From Symbiodinium natans (lineage: Eukaryota > Sar > Dinophyceae > Suessiales > Symbiodiniaceae), in the NCBI GenBank assembly GCA_905221605.1, contig CAJNDS010000911.1, positions 1 through 52,146 of the forward strand: a stretch of DNA of 52,146 bases. Reading direction: 5' to 3'. Below, piece after piece: positions 26,721 through 39,339 of the stretch. The position numbers and the translations under genes were made by a program. Position 1 is the first letter of the stretch. Each line of letters starts with the position of its first letter. Under the pieces are notes generated by a model. The model worked only from the letters and a program-made list of their open reading frames with translations, did no database searches and was not told the origin of the DNA.

Positions 26721-28765
26721 ACAAGCAAAAGTGAAGGGACGGACAGAGGTACGAGGAGGAAACGGGGCAAAGCGTAGCAACCAAGACGGGCTTAGAAGGC
26801 TGAGCAGAGCCACCTTCGAGAGATGCAATTTTCGTTTGTTTCTTTCAGAATCGTGTAAAGACTGGCCGCGGGTCTGCAAGTCATGTCGAAGGCATGGTGG
26901 CCAGAACAGTTTTATGGAGTCGCTGAGCACCGGCGTCCCCGTGGTCGTCTGCCCAGGCTTCGCAGACCAGCCCGTCAACGCGAAGAAAGCTGTCCAGCTG
27001 GGCGTCGGCTTGCAGATCGAGCGCCCTTTGTGCCACCTGAGTGAAGCGCCACAGGTGGCCGCCAAGTATCGGCAAGATGTCATGGCAGCTCTCGAATCGG
27101 TGTACACAAACCCAGATTTCAAGGCCAAAGCTGGGGAGTGCGCATCGCAGATGCAATCTGCAGGCGCCAGGGTTGACTTGCATGAAGCCTTATGAAGCGT
27201 GCCACACGCGGTTTTCCCAGGTGACCTCTGCTGAGTCTGTACTCCTTATCCCCACTATAGATGCCATCAACTCATGTGTCACGCGCGACCAGCATTGCCT
27301 GAGGTGGAGTCCGGAGAGCCGCTGATCTCATTCTCCAAGTGGCAAATTCCGCAGCGGTGCGGAGCAGCAAGCTTGGCGGCGCTTAGCTGCGGGCTGTCTC
27401 CATCCAGCTCTGAGTGCAGGTGGCATGGCCTTCTCTGCGATCTCTGCTATTCTCTCTACTTGTATAGGTGTGCCAGAGTCATCCAGAGTCCAGTTCATCA
27501 CAAAGGTTGGGATCAGCAGGGTGCAGCACCGACTAGTAATTCAGTAGCCCTTGGTGCCCCTTTGATCTAGCGATGGGGCCTGGGTGGTTTTCCGCTGGGT
27601 GCACTGACGGTCGTTTCAGCAGGCGACTGAAGTACAGTTTCATGGTCCTGCATGCTGCGTGCAATCGTTGGCATGATTTCACCTGATCGTGATAGAGTTT
27701 GTCGCAGCATCCGACACCTCAGTACTCCCAGATGCTTTTGTGTTGCGATGCCAAGATGATGCGAAGACTGTCTCAAGACCCAAGCAGCCCGCAATTCGAG
27801 GCTCCAACGGGAGCAGCATGCGATTTGCAAGGGGGATTTATGCTTTGTAAAGCTCTGACGGCTCGTTGGATGTTTCTGCAGAGCAGTGCCCCGCACCACA
27901 TCGCACGGCCGGCGAGTAGGAGATCTGCATCTGTGCAGAGTTGCAGAGCCGGTTCCGCTCCCCTGCCGTGCGACCATGCGCGCGCGCGCACAGGGTGAAA
28001 AACAATTCCCAGGTCCTGCAGGACTACTTCGCTGTCGCCTCACCTCGAACTCTTTGTTGCAAGGGTGTCATCGGCCGTGGAAGGTGGCCGCCAAAGCCTC
28101 AGCTTTTCACACTTCGCAACGGCTTCGTTGACCATCATGACATGTGATGACAAAGGCCGTGGTGTCCTGGATCGTGGGGAGTCTCTGAATGGAAGGAGAC
28201 AGAAAGCAAGGAGGTGTGCCAAGCGTGCCAAGCAGAATACAATATGCTGCATAAATGAAGGCTATATATCATGCTTACATCATGCAATAAAACTGTGGCT
28301 GTATGTGCCAAAAAAAGGTGTGAGCCCTCTTGCTGCTTGCGTCATGCTCCTCCCTTTATCCGGTTCGGCATCAGCTTTGTGTACCTTTTGGGGCTCAAGC
28401 TGCTGACCCGATTGAACGGAGATGTGAAGAAGGAAGAAGTGAGGTAGCCAATCCACAAAGCTGCCGGCAACTTGCATCTCACAGGGGATCTTTCACTGCT
28501 CGTGGTGTTGGGCCTTGCGGGCCTCACATGGAGCCCATGGCGCAGGGAACACGAGGCAAGTCCGGCTGCAAGGTTTCGTGCCGCTTCTGGCATCTGGAGG
28601 GTCGCGCTCCGCGCTGTTTTTGGTTGCGTTGCCGTGTCATGTTGTTGTTGTTGTTGTTGCTGTAGTAGTGCTTCCACTATGCTACGCCGTGCTGCTTCAG
28701 GAGAAGCTGCCTGGCTCAGAGCTGTAAGTATACTCCTCGTGACAACTAGTCGCCCTAGCCCAAGC

Positions 28766-31700
28766 ATGTCGATCCCGACGCGGAAGTTTGCCTTCATCTT
28801 TCCCATGGCCTCCGGGCACATCAACCCATCCCTGCCAGTCGCACGTGCCTTGGTGGAGGAAGGCCACGAAGTGTCGTACTTGTGCAGGGAGCAGATGAAG
28901 GAGGCAATCGAGGACACAGGTGCCAATTTCCACTCAGAAGTCGAGGCTCTGCCCGAGATGTACGAGGGCAGAAATGTTGACCTCTTCGGGTGCTTGACGG
29001 ACCTGCAGAAGGAATATGGCTTGGAGTCTGAGACCCTGTTCGTCGCTATGTTCAAGCTTCGGGAAATCATGCAAGAGCTGATGCTGCCTGGTATCCTCCG
29101 CTGGCTTCGAAAAGTAAAGGCTGATGTGGTTGTCATTTGCCCTTTAATGAACAAGGAGGCCTGTTGGGGAGCGCAGCTTCTCGGCATCCCCTGCGTTGGC
29201 ATCCTGACGACAGCAGGACCGGGAAGCTTGCGTTCCGCGACGGTGGAGTGGTTGGGGAATATGGGCTACACCCCTGAGCGGTGCCTCGAGGAGAGTGCTT
29301 GACAATTCGTGACAGCTTGACCAAAGGCTGGAGTAACACAAAAAGCACTGCCTGTTGTTTGCCCCTGAGGAGCGTCGCGCCTATCAGCCCCTTCTTGATG
29401 CCATCGAGCGCTTGCGGAACACGTATGGACTGGAGATCACGATTGACGAGGAAATGTCGCCACTTGGCGTCTCGGTGGTCGCGAAGCAGTCTGCGCTGAC
29501 GCTGGTCACAACCGTCGAGCTCCTGGCAGACCCCTTGGCACCGGAGGTGCAGGAGGTGTATGCCGCAGCCCAGACGGAGTTTGCCTACGTCGGGCCTCTT
29601 TTGGACAAGGCCGGGGCCAAGCGAGCGGCAGGGCACAAGTTTTCGAAGGCTTCGGAGCCAGAGCCGAAAGTCTCTGAGCCTGCTGAGCCTGCTGACCCTG
29701 CACAGCCTGCAGATCCACTGACCTTGCTTGTCAGGGCTCATGAAGCTGGTCGACAGGTTGTCTTTGCAAGCATGGGGACAGTGATTACAGGGGACAGTCC
29801 AGAAATTGGCTGGAGACACAACATGCCGCCTGGACGATCGTCAGTATCGCTACACTCCGCTGTTGAAGTTGTCAAACCTGAGAGAAGCACTCACGGAAAT
29901 ACTTTTGCAGAGCCGAGGTCAGTCGATGGGGTTCCTCAGGGATTGACTGGCAAAGAGCTTTGCCAAGCAGCCTGGCGTGGCCTTTTCGATGCCTTTGGCG
30001 CCGACAGCGCCGACGAGGGTCCACTGCTGTTGGTGTCCCTCGGGCCTCAGGCGGATGCGCTGGAGAACCTCTCACCTCCTGCAAACGCCGTCTGCTTGCC
30101 AGTTATGCCGCAAGTGGACATCCTGAAAGCGGGCGTGGACCTCTTTCTGACGCCCCTCGTCCAAGACCTAAATTCACAGACAAGTAGGGAAATGAGATTT
30201 TAGGGAGAAAGTGGCACGCATCATGTGACGCGACGCAGTCAGGACCAGCACAGATCCAGGATAGTGCAACGACAGCAGGTAGGACAGGGAGGCTCAGGTG
30301 GCCAACTGTATGGAAATGTCGCCACATGCCGTCACACGAAGCAGGTCACGGAGGCTCAGGCAGGCAACTGTACCGAAATGTCGCCACACTAAGCAGGTCA
30401 GGGAGCGTCAGAGAGTGCAGTTCACTAAGCACAGGGGAGGCTCAGGCGGGAAACTGTACCGAAGTAGTGTCGCCACACCAAACAGGCCACGGAGGCCCAG
30501 GCGGGCAACTGTACCGATGTGTCGCCTTACTAAGCAGGCCAGGGAGGCTCGGGGCTCGGGCGGGCGACTGTACCGAAATGTCGCCTTCTTCAGGCGGTGA
30601 ACTGTACCGACATGTTGCCAGGCCCTGTACCGAAGTGTTGCCATACTAAGCAGGCCAGGAAGGCTCAAGCGGGCAACTATACCGAAATGTCCCCATACTG
30701 AGCAGGCCAGGGCGGCCGAGTTGTACCGATGTTGCTACGAGGAGCGAAATGTCGCTTCCGGACGGGGTTTGATCTAGATTGACGCTTGAACAACTGGGTG
30801 GGGATTTTCGAAGTGAGTGGTCTTGATGTAGCATTGACTGAGCGCCTGTGAGAGAGAGAGTGGTCTTGATGTGGGAGTGGGCTAGCCCACTCTCCACGAG
30901 ATTCTCTGGGGGTGCACACTCCAAGGATACCCGGGTTGGCACTCCAGGGAGGGCTGCTCGGTGGCACTCTCTGTCCAAAACACTTGGCGGGGGTATCCCA
31001 AAAACTGTGACCTTTCTGGGACGCAGTCCAGGGACCATGCCTGGAGACTGGCGGGACTCTCTCCTCTCTGCGGCCAAGGATGCTCGGTGGGGCTCTCTGC
31101 AGGCTTCTCCGAAGTTTGGCCGGGATTCGATTCTCTGCGATTGGGCACTGCAGACTCCAAGGATACCGAACACGACTACGGGCTTCTCTGACCATGGTCC
31201 CAGGGGATAATTACTCGCATACGGGCAACTCGCTCAGGGCACCGGGCGGGACGCCAGGCGCCGAGGAGCCGATAGCAACCCCACGCCGAAGACAACGAAA
31301 AAACCACGAAGACTAGCAGCGACAAGCAAAAGTGAAGGGACGGACACAGGTACGAAGGGGAAACGGGGCAAAGCGCAGCAACCAAGACGGGCTTAGAAGG
31401 CTTAGCAGAGCCACCTTCGAGAAAGAGAGATGCAATTTTCGTTTGTTTCGTATGGAATCGTGTAAAGACTGGCCGCGGGTCTGCAAATGTCGAAGGCACG
31501 GTGGCCAGAACAGTTTCATGGAGTCGCTGAGCACCGGCGTCCCCGTGGTCGTTTGCCCAGGCTTCGGAGACCAGCCCGTCAACGCGAAGAAAGCTGTCCA
31601 GCTGGGTGTCGGCTTGCAGATCGAGCGCCCTTTGTGTGACCTGAGTGAAGCGCCACAGGTGGCTGCCAAGTATCGGCAAGATGTCATGGCAGCTCTCGAA

Positions 31701-32171
31701 TCGGTGTACACAAACCCAGATTTCAAGGCCAAAGCTGGGGAGTGCGCATCGCAGATGCAATCTGCAGGCGCCAGGGTTGACTTCATGAAGCCTTATGAAG
31801 CGTGCCACACGCCGTTTTCCCAGGTGACCTCTGCTGAGTCTGTACTCCTTATCCCCACTAGATGCCATCAACTCATGTGTCACGCGCGACCAGCATTGCC
31901 TGAGGTGGAGTCCGGAGAGCCGCTGATCTCATTCTGCAAGTGGCAAATTCCGCAGCGGTGCGGAGCAGCAAGCTTGGCGGCGCTTAGCTGCGGGCTGTCT
32001 CCATCCAGCTCTGAGTGCAGGTGGCATGGCCTTCTCTGCGATCTCTGCTATTCTCTCTACTTGTATAGGTGTGCCAGAGTCATCCAGAGTCCAGTTCATC
32101 ACAAAGGTTGGGATCAGCAGGGTGCAGCACCGACCAGTAATTCAGTAGCCCTTGGTGCCCCTTTGATCTAG
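28766..32171 (+). CDS. Family-1 glycosyltransferase, copy 3, four exons, mosaic
   Basis: Exons 28766-29290, 29370-29812, 29918-30151 and 31496-32171 join in one frame (625 codons plus stop). The motifs are as in copy 1: GHINPSLPV, YVGPLLDK, FASMGTVITGD, VMPQVDILKAGVDLFLT, then HGGQNSFMESLSTGVP. A Gly replaces Ala in PGFGDQP next to the donor-site motif. Exons 1-3 and the 5' flank match copy 2 (8-residue Cys run in the upstream frame, 105-base intron 2). Exon 4 matches copy 1 (no extra G, GTATGGAATCG before the exon). As in copy 1, the C-terminal ~125 codons lack any family match. This is the copy most likely to encode an intact enzyme. Confidence 0.7.
30290..30740. repeat. Minisatellite in intron 3 of copy 3 (about eight units)
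   Basis: Degenerate ~45-60-base units with AACTGTACCGA, AATGTCGCC, ACTAAGCAGG and GGAGGCTCAGGCGGGC words. The expansion explains part of the longer intron 3 relative to copies 1 and 2. Confidence 0.75.
30880..31250. repeat. Dispersed GC-rich repeat in intron 3 of copy 3
   Basis: Same block as 26,300-26,640, with GGCACTCCAGGGAGGGCTGC, ACTTGGCGGGGGTATCCCAA and GACTACGGGCTTCTCTGACC. The two copies differ by indels of tens of bases. Confidence 0.6.
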
Positions 32172-32834
32172 CGATGGGGCCTGGGTGGTTTACCGCTGGG
32201 TGCACTGACGGTCGTTTCAGCAGGGGGCTGAAGTACAGTTTCATGGTCCTGCATGCTGTGCGCTATCGTTGGCATGATGTCACCTGATCGTGATAGAATT
32301 TGTCGCAGCATCCGACACCTCGGTACTCCTAGTCGCTTTTGTGTTGCGATGCCAAGATGATGCGAAGACCGTCTCAAGACCCAAGCAGCCCGCAATTCGA
32401 GGGCTCCAACGGGAGCAGCATGCCATTTGCAAGGGGGATTTATGCTTTGTAAAGCTCTGACGGCTCGTTGGATGTTTCTGCAGAGCAGTGCCCCGCACCA
32501 CATCGCACGGCCGGCGAGTAGGAGATCTGCATCTGTGCAGAGTTGCAGAGCCGGTTCCGCTCCCCTGCCTTGCGGCCTTGCGCGCGCGCACAGGGTGAAA
32601 AACAATTCCCAGGTCCTAGGCCTGCGAACTACTTCGCGGCGCGTTTTTGCATTTGCAGTGAGGGTGCGAACTCTTTGTTGTGAGGGTGTCATCGGGGCCT
32701 CCGTCGAAGACTGGGGCCGTTGCTGGTGGCGGCCAATGCCTCAGCCAGCGTGTGGGTAACCCGCATAGCCATTGAGCAGCTTTTCGCACTTCGCAACGGC
32801 CTCGTTGACTGTCATGACTAAGGCCGTGGTGTCC

Positions 32835-35800
32835 CCGTTGGTCGCGCAAGTCGCTGTCCCTTGGCTGGGGAAAGCGAGTGCCAAAGACATCTGGGGAGTG
32901 AGCCCGACGAACTGGTAATTGGTGGTTTGAGCGGATGTGCCCTCACAAATTTTAGTTTCAATGCCAGGTGGCTTTCTCCGGCCCTGCCGTCCAAGGGCCT
33001 CCGAGAAGAAGGTGTCGGCACTGTGGTGTAACTAAACAGGCCTCAGTTTGTCTGTAGACAGAGAGTTCAGGGTTTGGTTCGTTTTGCTCGCATGCGCGAT
33101 CAGATCTGTCAGGCTTGTCGCCCGTGCCGCATCCGCATCCGAAATTCCGGCCGGCTCCTGGACGATCCAGCTTCGTATGTTCCCAATGTGCATACCTGCC
33201 AGTGCTCCAGGCTCTGCAGTCCAAAGCCAACTTGAAGCTGATCCAGGTTGATCCAAAGCTGGCCGCTGTAAGCAAAGAAATGGTCTTGCAATGTGTGAGG
33301 CGCAGGTGGCGGCTGGCCACGACATGAAAGCCCTTGGATTCCAGATGGAACACACCGAGTTCAAGGTCGCGAATTGCAATTCTACTTGAGATATTTCCTG
33401 ACTGCCTAGGCTCATAGGCTCAGCAGCCGGCAGTTCAACCAACCTCTCGTCAATTCACGAAACATCAACAAGTAGAAGAAGGAATGAACGATCTTATGTG
33501 TTTATTAAATGAAAACGCCTTAACATTCAAAAGCAAAGAAACTTTGCCTGATACGGAGTTCTATGGAACTGGCGTTAAATACATGAGCGAAGTATGAAAC
33601 ATGCTCTGTCTCAAGGTTTTGGCTAAAGGTGAAACCCCAAGTTCCTGACGTGGGCTTCAGCCCGAACCCGAGGCTTCTTGACATGAAAGGCAGAAACGAG
33701 GTCACAAAGACTGTTGCTTTCTTCTCTCTCGAATCCTGAGTCTCAAGTCTCAGGGCTTGGCTTTGCCGTATGTGCCGTATGTGCCGTATGGTCTCACAAC
33801 TGGCAAACTGGCAAAACACAGACTGCAACTCCAACCGAAAAGTAGCGCGAGGCGTCTGCTTTGGATGGGGCGGCAACAGTCACGTCGGGGGCTTTGTCAA
33901 TGTCCATGTCTTCTTGCGCTTTCAGTGCCTTCTGGGCGGTGAGGGCTTGAGGACACTGAGCATGTGATTGGAAAACTGGGCATTTCAGGTTCGACGGCCT
34001 GCAGAACCTGCGCAGCGTCGAGATTTCGGACACCTTTGGATTTCGTGGGGAGCATCTGTTGCTGGGCGGAGGATGTCGATCCCGGAACCAATAATTAGAA
34101 AGAAAAGCGCATGGGGGCGCGTCAAGCAGAATTGAGTATGCTGTGTGGCTGCCACACAGGTCCATGCTCCCTGTATTTGTCAGCACGTAGAAACGGCACA
34201 TCCTGAAAACCTCCGACATTCAATCAGCCTCAGTGTGCAGTACATCCCAAGCCAAACCCTTCGGCAGGACGATGCGCTAGAGAAAGCCGGCAGCGAAGCA
34301 GCCTTGGCCGAGGATCTGGGGAGCCACGCAATGCTGTGCATGAATGGCTTGCCCGTTGTTCATAAAATGAGACTCTCAACTCTTGGGGAGCCAAAAGGCT
34401 TCATAAAGCCCACAGTAGCACGGGCACACGATGTGCGGCCTCTCCGTTGCTTCTGTCTGTCAGGCTTTGCTGCAGGCCATGCAGGAAGGCCACGACAGTA
34501 GCGTCGCAGGCACAAGTGGCATGAGCTCTTGGGCTCATAAGTTGTTGGTCCCCCTACTGCCTTGGCATGCGAGGCTCAGAAGAGGATGTATGGTCGCTGT
34601 ATCAGAACAACCCAGACCTGATTCAGGCGAACTGGCCATGATGCACTGCAATCAGAGCAAGTGCTAAAAAAATCGAAGGCTCCGTTGATTCAGATTGGCG
34701 CGGGCAACACAGCGCAGGCGGGAGTGTTGCAGGGACACCAAGTGGTCGGACACTGTGCCATGGCTGTGGCAGCCGTAAAGTCGCAATGTGTAGCAACATC
34801 ACAGGACCTGTGGGTGAACGTGACAAAAACCAACGAGACCCTCAAGCTGGCAGAGGACCCCGCCCTTCTTGGAGCATCGCATGGTGCAGTTTGACTCCTT
34901 GACTCCACGTTAAAGAGGAGCTCTTCTTGCACTTCGACCAAGACAAGGCTGCAGCCGATGTGCGCATGCGCTTTAGCTTCCCTGTTCACCTGTCTCGACA
35001 CTCCCGTGCATCCACGTAGTTGAAACACGACATGAGTCACATATCGATTCGTACGATGAAGTGTGTGCCCCTTTGCCTACCCAGCCGCTTTCAGGATGGC
35101 TTCTGGAACTTCAAAGAAACTTCAGCTGTACAGCTTGCAACGGAGGGTACGGAGATGGGTGTGGCTGGACTCGAAATCAGTGTTGCACGCGCGCAGATCA
35201 AACCAGGTCAACAGTTTGCAGCCTCTCAAGCGAAGTACGACTGAGGAAGAGGCCTTCAATTCCCTCATCATTGCTGCAGCACCTAATGGAGGCCCCTGGA
35301 GCTCACATCCAATTCCAACCCACTTCAGCAAGCGCAGGCCGCCACCTGACAGAGGAGGACATGGCCCGAGGTCTGTCAAAGGATCAGGTTCTGGAGCGGA
35401 CCTGGCTGGATTCGTGTGCAGCAGCACTGTCTTTCACGGGATCTTGCAACGTGTCTTGCAGCATCCTCTTATCTAGCAGCTCACTTTGCAGCAACGGAAT
35501 CTTGCGCCGGGCTTGGTTAAAAATGAAGTCGCAGTGGAATCCGAAGAAGAGCTGAACGATGTCTTGCTGTAGAACGATGAAGAAAGAACGAGAAGGTGTA
35601 CATTTGGACATTGTCGCTCTTTACTCAATCATAGCTCACTCATGCTAAAGCAGAGCTGAAGAGCGTGATAGATCAACATCGAAAAGGAAACGGCGAAAGA
35701 CCTGCACAGGCGATTGGCCCACTTAGTAAGCCACCCAGGTCCATCAGCAGTCAATCTGACGTCCATCGATCCGATTGTTGCTTAACGGCTTTGTTGTCTG

Positions 35801-36600
35801 GATTCTAGATGCCGTAACATGCTTCTTTGCGCTTTGGTTGTTGCGCCTGCTTGCTTGTCGGGGAATGTGCTGCTTGCGCCTTTGTATGCCTGTGTTTTTT
35901 ACGGTTGAACCAGTTGACGCGTGCTTGCAAGTTCGCTCAACCATTGACAGTCGGGCACCGGCCCACATGATCGGGGTACCACATGTTGGTAAACACGCTA
36001 CTCCTCTTATTATGAGCTGGATCGCAGATTGTTGTGCTATCATCTATGGTCTCGTCTTGTCACTTAACAGCACCTTCGCGCCAGCCTGTACACCAATGCC
36101 CAGAGACAACGTCAATTGGGCTTTGTGCTGGACATCATGAAGGCCAGCTTGCATCATGCCTTGCAAGTAAACACATTGTGGACGTTATGCCTGCCCAGGA
36201 CCACCAACGGGTTTTCTCTCAGGACTATTGGTTTCATTTCTGGGTGCACAGCTGTTTGGTGAACGGAAGGCAGCCCATCACAGTCTTCCTTCTCAAGATG
36301 TTGCTGGCATATGTCATGAAACCCTGGGAGGAAGAGCCTAAAGGAGAGACGGAGCCAATGCCTTGGTCACATCCATGTGTAGAACTGACAAAGCCCACCC
36401 GGCCCAGCCTGTCCAAGGTCAGCGCCGGTGTCAGCGACTGTGGACTGACGCAGCGATTGCACTCGAGCCGATCTTGACACCCCTCACAGCTTGAAGCACA
36501 GAACTTCAGAACCCGAATCCCTGAAACTAAACGGGGAACAAGCGGCTCCGGTTATAGCTGAAGCTCCGCAAAAGAAGCGGGGGCGTCCAAAGGCCTGCGC
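32835..36600. other. Host DNA with weak gene remnants only
   Basis: No domain is recognised. The minus strand at 33,032-33,442 has an open frame of coding-like composition ending SLTDLIAHASKTNQTLNSLS. On the plus strand, 34,908-35,020 reads VKEELFLHFDQDKAAADVRM before a stop. 35,020-35,244 and 34,661-34,894 are also open. These may be scattered or decayed exons, but splice sites and partners could not be matched. CCGTATGTG is repeated about three times at 33,766-33,790. Confidence 0.3.
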
Positions 36601-39080
36601 CTAGTATTTTCACTTCGGGTTTACGTGGAATGGATTTGCTTCTCGGCCAGTGAAGCCGAGTAAAGGTTGCAGACGGTCTTCATGTACGATGCTGCGCAGC
36701 ATCCCCGTCATGCAGGAAGTCTGCACATGTTCCCGATGATGTTTGGAGTTTTTGGGCCCCTGGTTGTTTTAGAACCTGGGAATATCCAACTATCATTCGG
36801 GACTGCGGTGGGCACAAGCTGCAAAAACAGAGCGTCTGATTCAACATCTTGCTGGATAGGTTAAATTGAATTTCACTTTGGGGGGCTCCAGCTGGGTTGC
36901 GGAGTCAGGGGTGATGGGCTGTTGCCGAGGCGTCGGGCTGGAAGTGGGACCTGGCACGTTTCGTGAAGAATCGACCAAAGCTTTGGCACGTTTGTCTCGG
37001 ATCCCCTAGTCGCTTTGATCTGGCATGGGGCCAACAGTTGAAGCGTTTCCAGCGTTTCATGGCCAAAGCGCCTGTCAGGTCAGAGCAGTGTGCTGTATAA
37101 GCTGTGCTGCGCAATGAATAGCGCCCCACTTTGGAGTTACATAGATGACCTTGCCTGTAGCTCTATCTCCGATAAGAGCCAACACCTTCTTTGAGTCCTG
37201 GTTGCAGTACCGCCGAAGGACGAGCACATATCAGCAATGACGTAAGGACCGTTGCCGAAGTCCTGGCCATGGCGGTGGCGGCACCTTCAGCTTCCCAGCA
37301 GGGGCTACACGAAGAAGCCCACCAAAATATTCTGAGCCCAGAAATGGCTTCGATCTTGGGTGAGTGCCTGACCGAGGCGTCCAGGATGTCAAAGAGTTTG
37401 ATCACACACACCAATGCCATGGGATGAAAGGATTGGTCTAAAGGAGTTGTGCGGCCAAGAGGCACAGTTATCGTAATGCCCACCAGCAGCAACGTGCAAG
37501 AAGAAGCTTGGCTTAGAGGCTCTTTTTCGCCTGCGCTCAAGGGTCTGGATGTAAACGCGTGAAATGCACCCTGCAGGTTCTGAAGGAGCTCCAGAACCAG
37601 GTGCCCCCGGATGAGCAGGTGCATATCCTGGACGCTTTTAACAAGGCCACGTGAGCTCACTGCCCTGAAGCACCCGGAAGCATCCTGAAATCACAGATGC
37701 TTGCAGCGAAATGCTTCAAAGGCCTGGGCGAAAGAGATAGCAAAGCTTCCCCGTTTGTGGCGTGTCTCTCTGAGTCTTATCCGCATTAGCCCGTGCTTTT
37801 TTTCATTGGGCTTGGAGTTGAAGATGACAGCATGAAACGAACAGCACAGCAAACACGGGCACGGCATGGCACAGGGTGGCTGCTGTTTTTGAATGTCCGT
37901 GGACTTTTGGCGGTTCTGTTGTAGGCAGCTCTTAAGATGGCACTCCTTTCGTCAAAGCGTGTTCGCAATGTTTCAGGTCCTCAAGGTTTTGGGGGCATCT
38001 TAGTGACTAGTGAGTGAATGGTTGAGACCATTGCAGCCTGACTGTCGCAGATGCGAACTCGGGGCTGGGAAGTGTCCAGCCTAAGCTTTTATATGCCTGC
38101 GATGTGCAACCAATCCTTTCCGAGGAGGGGGCGCCTTCAGTCATTCAGCTTTGCTGGACAGGACCAGTTCGTGGACATCAGGGATGCCGAGGTGGAACAT
38201 GAGGGGTTTTGCAACAGGGGCTCCTACTTTAAGATGGGCATCGCTGTTGTTGGTAAATGTGTGCAAAGGGTAACATGCCTACGTGCAGTCATGGGGCAGG
38301 GCACTACGTCACTAAGCCATCAAGCAAAGCTTCAGGCTGTAGGACGGGCAAGAGTCAAAGAGATCCAAAGAGCCAAACGCAGCCATGCCGTCCCAAGCCA
38401 AGCCAAGCCTGGCAAGGTGCAGACACCTGATTTCACCTACGCAGGGCTCCCTGTGCGAATTCAAGGCCACTTGGCGATGTGTGAATGGTTGGCCGTTTGT
38501 TGCTGAACTGTTGCTGACTGTCGCGGACAAGACATAGTATAGGAACCTACTGCGCCAGCAGCAGCCCAGGCAAGCTGAAAGAGGGCGGGGCACGCAGGAA
38601 GAAGCGCCGGGTCGTTGACAGTGAGGAGGACTAGTCCCTCCAACATGATGACGGTCTCTGGCTGAAGCAAGCCGAGACTGCGAATGTAGGTTGTGGCGCA
38701 ACGCCAACCATTCAACATTGCGCCAGAGTTTAAACTCCAGCGAATGTCGCTTGCTGCAGCGGCTCCGTGGATGTGGCGTTGAACGCTGTCAGAGATGGTG
38801 CCGGAAGCCTGAGAGTATGATTCCACGGCTTAGGTGGCCCTGGAAGGCCATGATGACTCCTCCAGCCCCGACAAATTCCGAGCGTAGAAGCAAAACTACT
38901 CTGCTGTGCCGATAGGGCCGATAGGAGCGTCTAGATCATCATTCGTCGGGGAGCGTACCACATGAAAAGAAAAATCAAAGGCACCTAGAGCCAAGGCAGG
39001 ACCCAGCTGACACAGGCTCTAGCAGTAACCAAATAGTAGGGACATGCATGACGGCTTGGCGGAGTCACTTTCCAGCGATA
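36601..39080. other. Host DNA, possible short exons near 37.2-37.7 kb
   Basis: A frame at 37,220-37,427 (ISNDVRTVAEVLAMAVAAPS then a helical segment to SLITHTNAMG) and one at 37,577-37,653 (VLKELQNQVPPDEQVHILDA) look coding-like and each has AG just upstream. They could be neighbouring exons of one unrecognised gene. The remainder, including 38,051-38,506, has no supported gene. Confidence 0.25.
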
Positions 39081-39339
39081 TCACTTCCTCTTGGCGACGA
39101 GAGATGCAAAAGATACTAAGACGTCAGGCATTGGCGTCTTAGCAAGCTTGACGCAGCAAGGATGCATCTGGCTGCGGCTGTGCAGGCACAAGCACTTGTA
39201 CATAATTTTTTGCAGACATGTAGCCCCCAAGATGGTTTCCCACCCCATCACCATCCCAAACCTACCCATCACCTGCCCTACGATTTCGAGATGGGAACAT
39301 TGCATCAGCCCACAGCAGTGGGGATCTCCCTGCAAGCAA

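Larger units (their letters stand above)
24459..27195 (+). pseudogene. Family-1 glycosyltransferase, copy 2, frameshifted in exon 3
   Basis: Exons by comparison: 24459-24983, 25063-25505, 25611-25851 and 26892-27195. The domain content is as in copy 1. Exon 3 contains AACGCCGAACGCCG at 25777-25790, a 7-bp tandem duplication absent from copies 1 and 3. It shifts the frame just before the CLPVMPQVDILK segment and would remove the donor-binding signature. Exon 4 has one extra G (GACTTGCATG for GACTTCATG), which ends the frame after VDLHEAL at 27195. That gives a C-terminus close to the usual family length (about 501 aa without the 7-bp lesion). Splice boundaries are the same GA-AG, GA-AG and GC-AG. 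It is probably a recent pseudogene, or the 7-bp duplication is an assembly error. Confidence 0.7.
19148..32834. repeat. Three-copy tandem duplication (period ~4.3-4.9 kb) carrying glycosyltransferase genes
   Basis: Units begin with AGCTTTGTGTACCTTTTGGG at about 19,148, 24,066 and 28,372. Equivalent ATG sites lie at 19537, 24459 and 28766, so the periods are 4,922 and 4,307. The similarity extends past the genes, through conserved 3' flanks (22,800-23,640, 27,200-28,020, 31,800-32,680), to about 32,834. Length differences come from an insertion in intron 2 of copy 1, expansion of intron 3 in copies 2 and 3, and a deletion in the 3' flank of copy 2 (28,050-28,110). Confidence 0.9.

Noticed and set aside
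19537-32171. Glycosyltransferase array as cargo of the virus
   Set aside because: Host-like GC content, introns with dinoflagellate-type boundaries, and about 6 kb of host-type DNA between it and the element.
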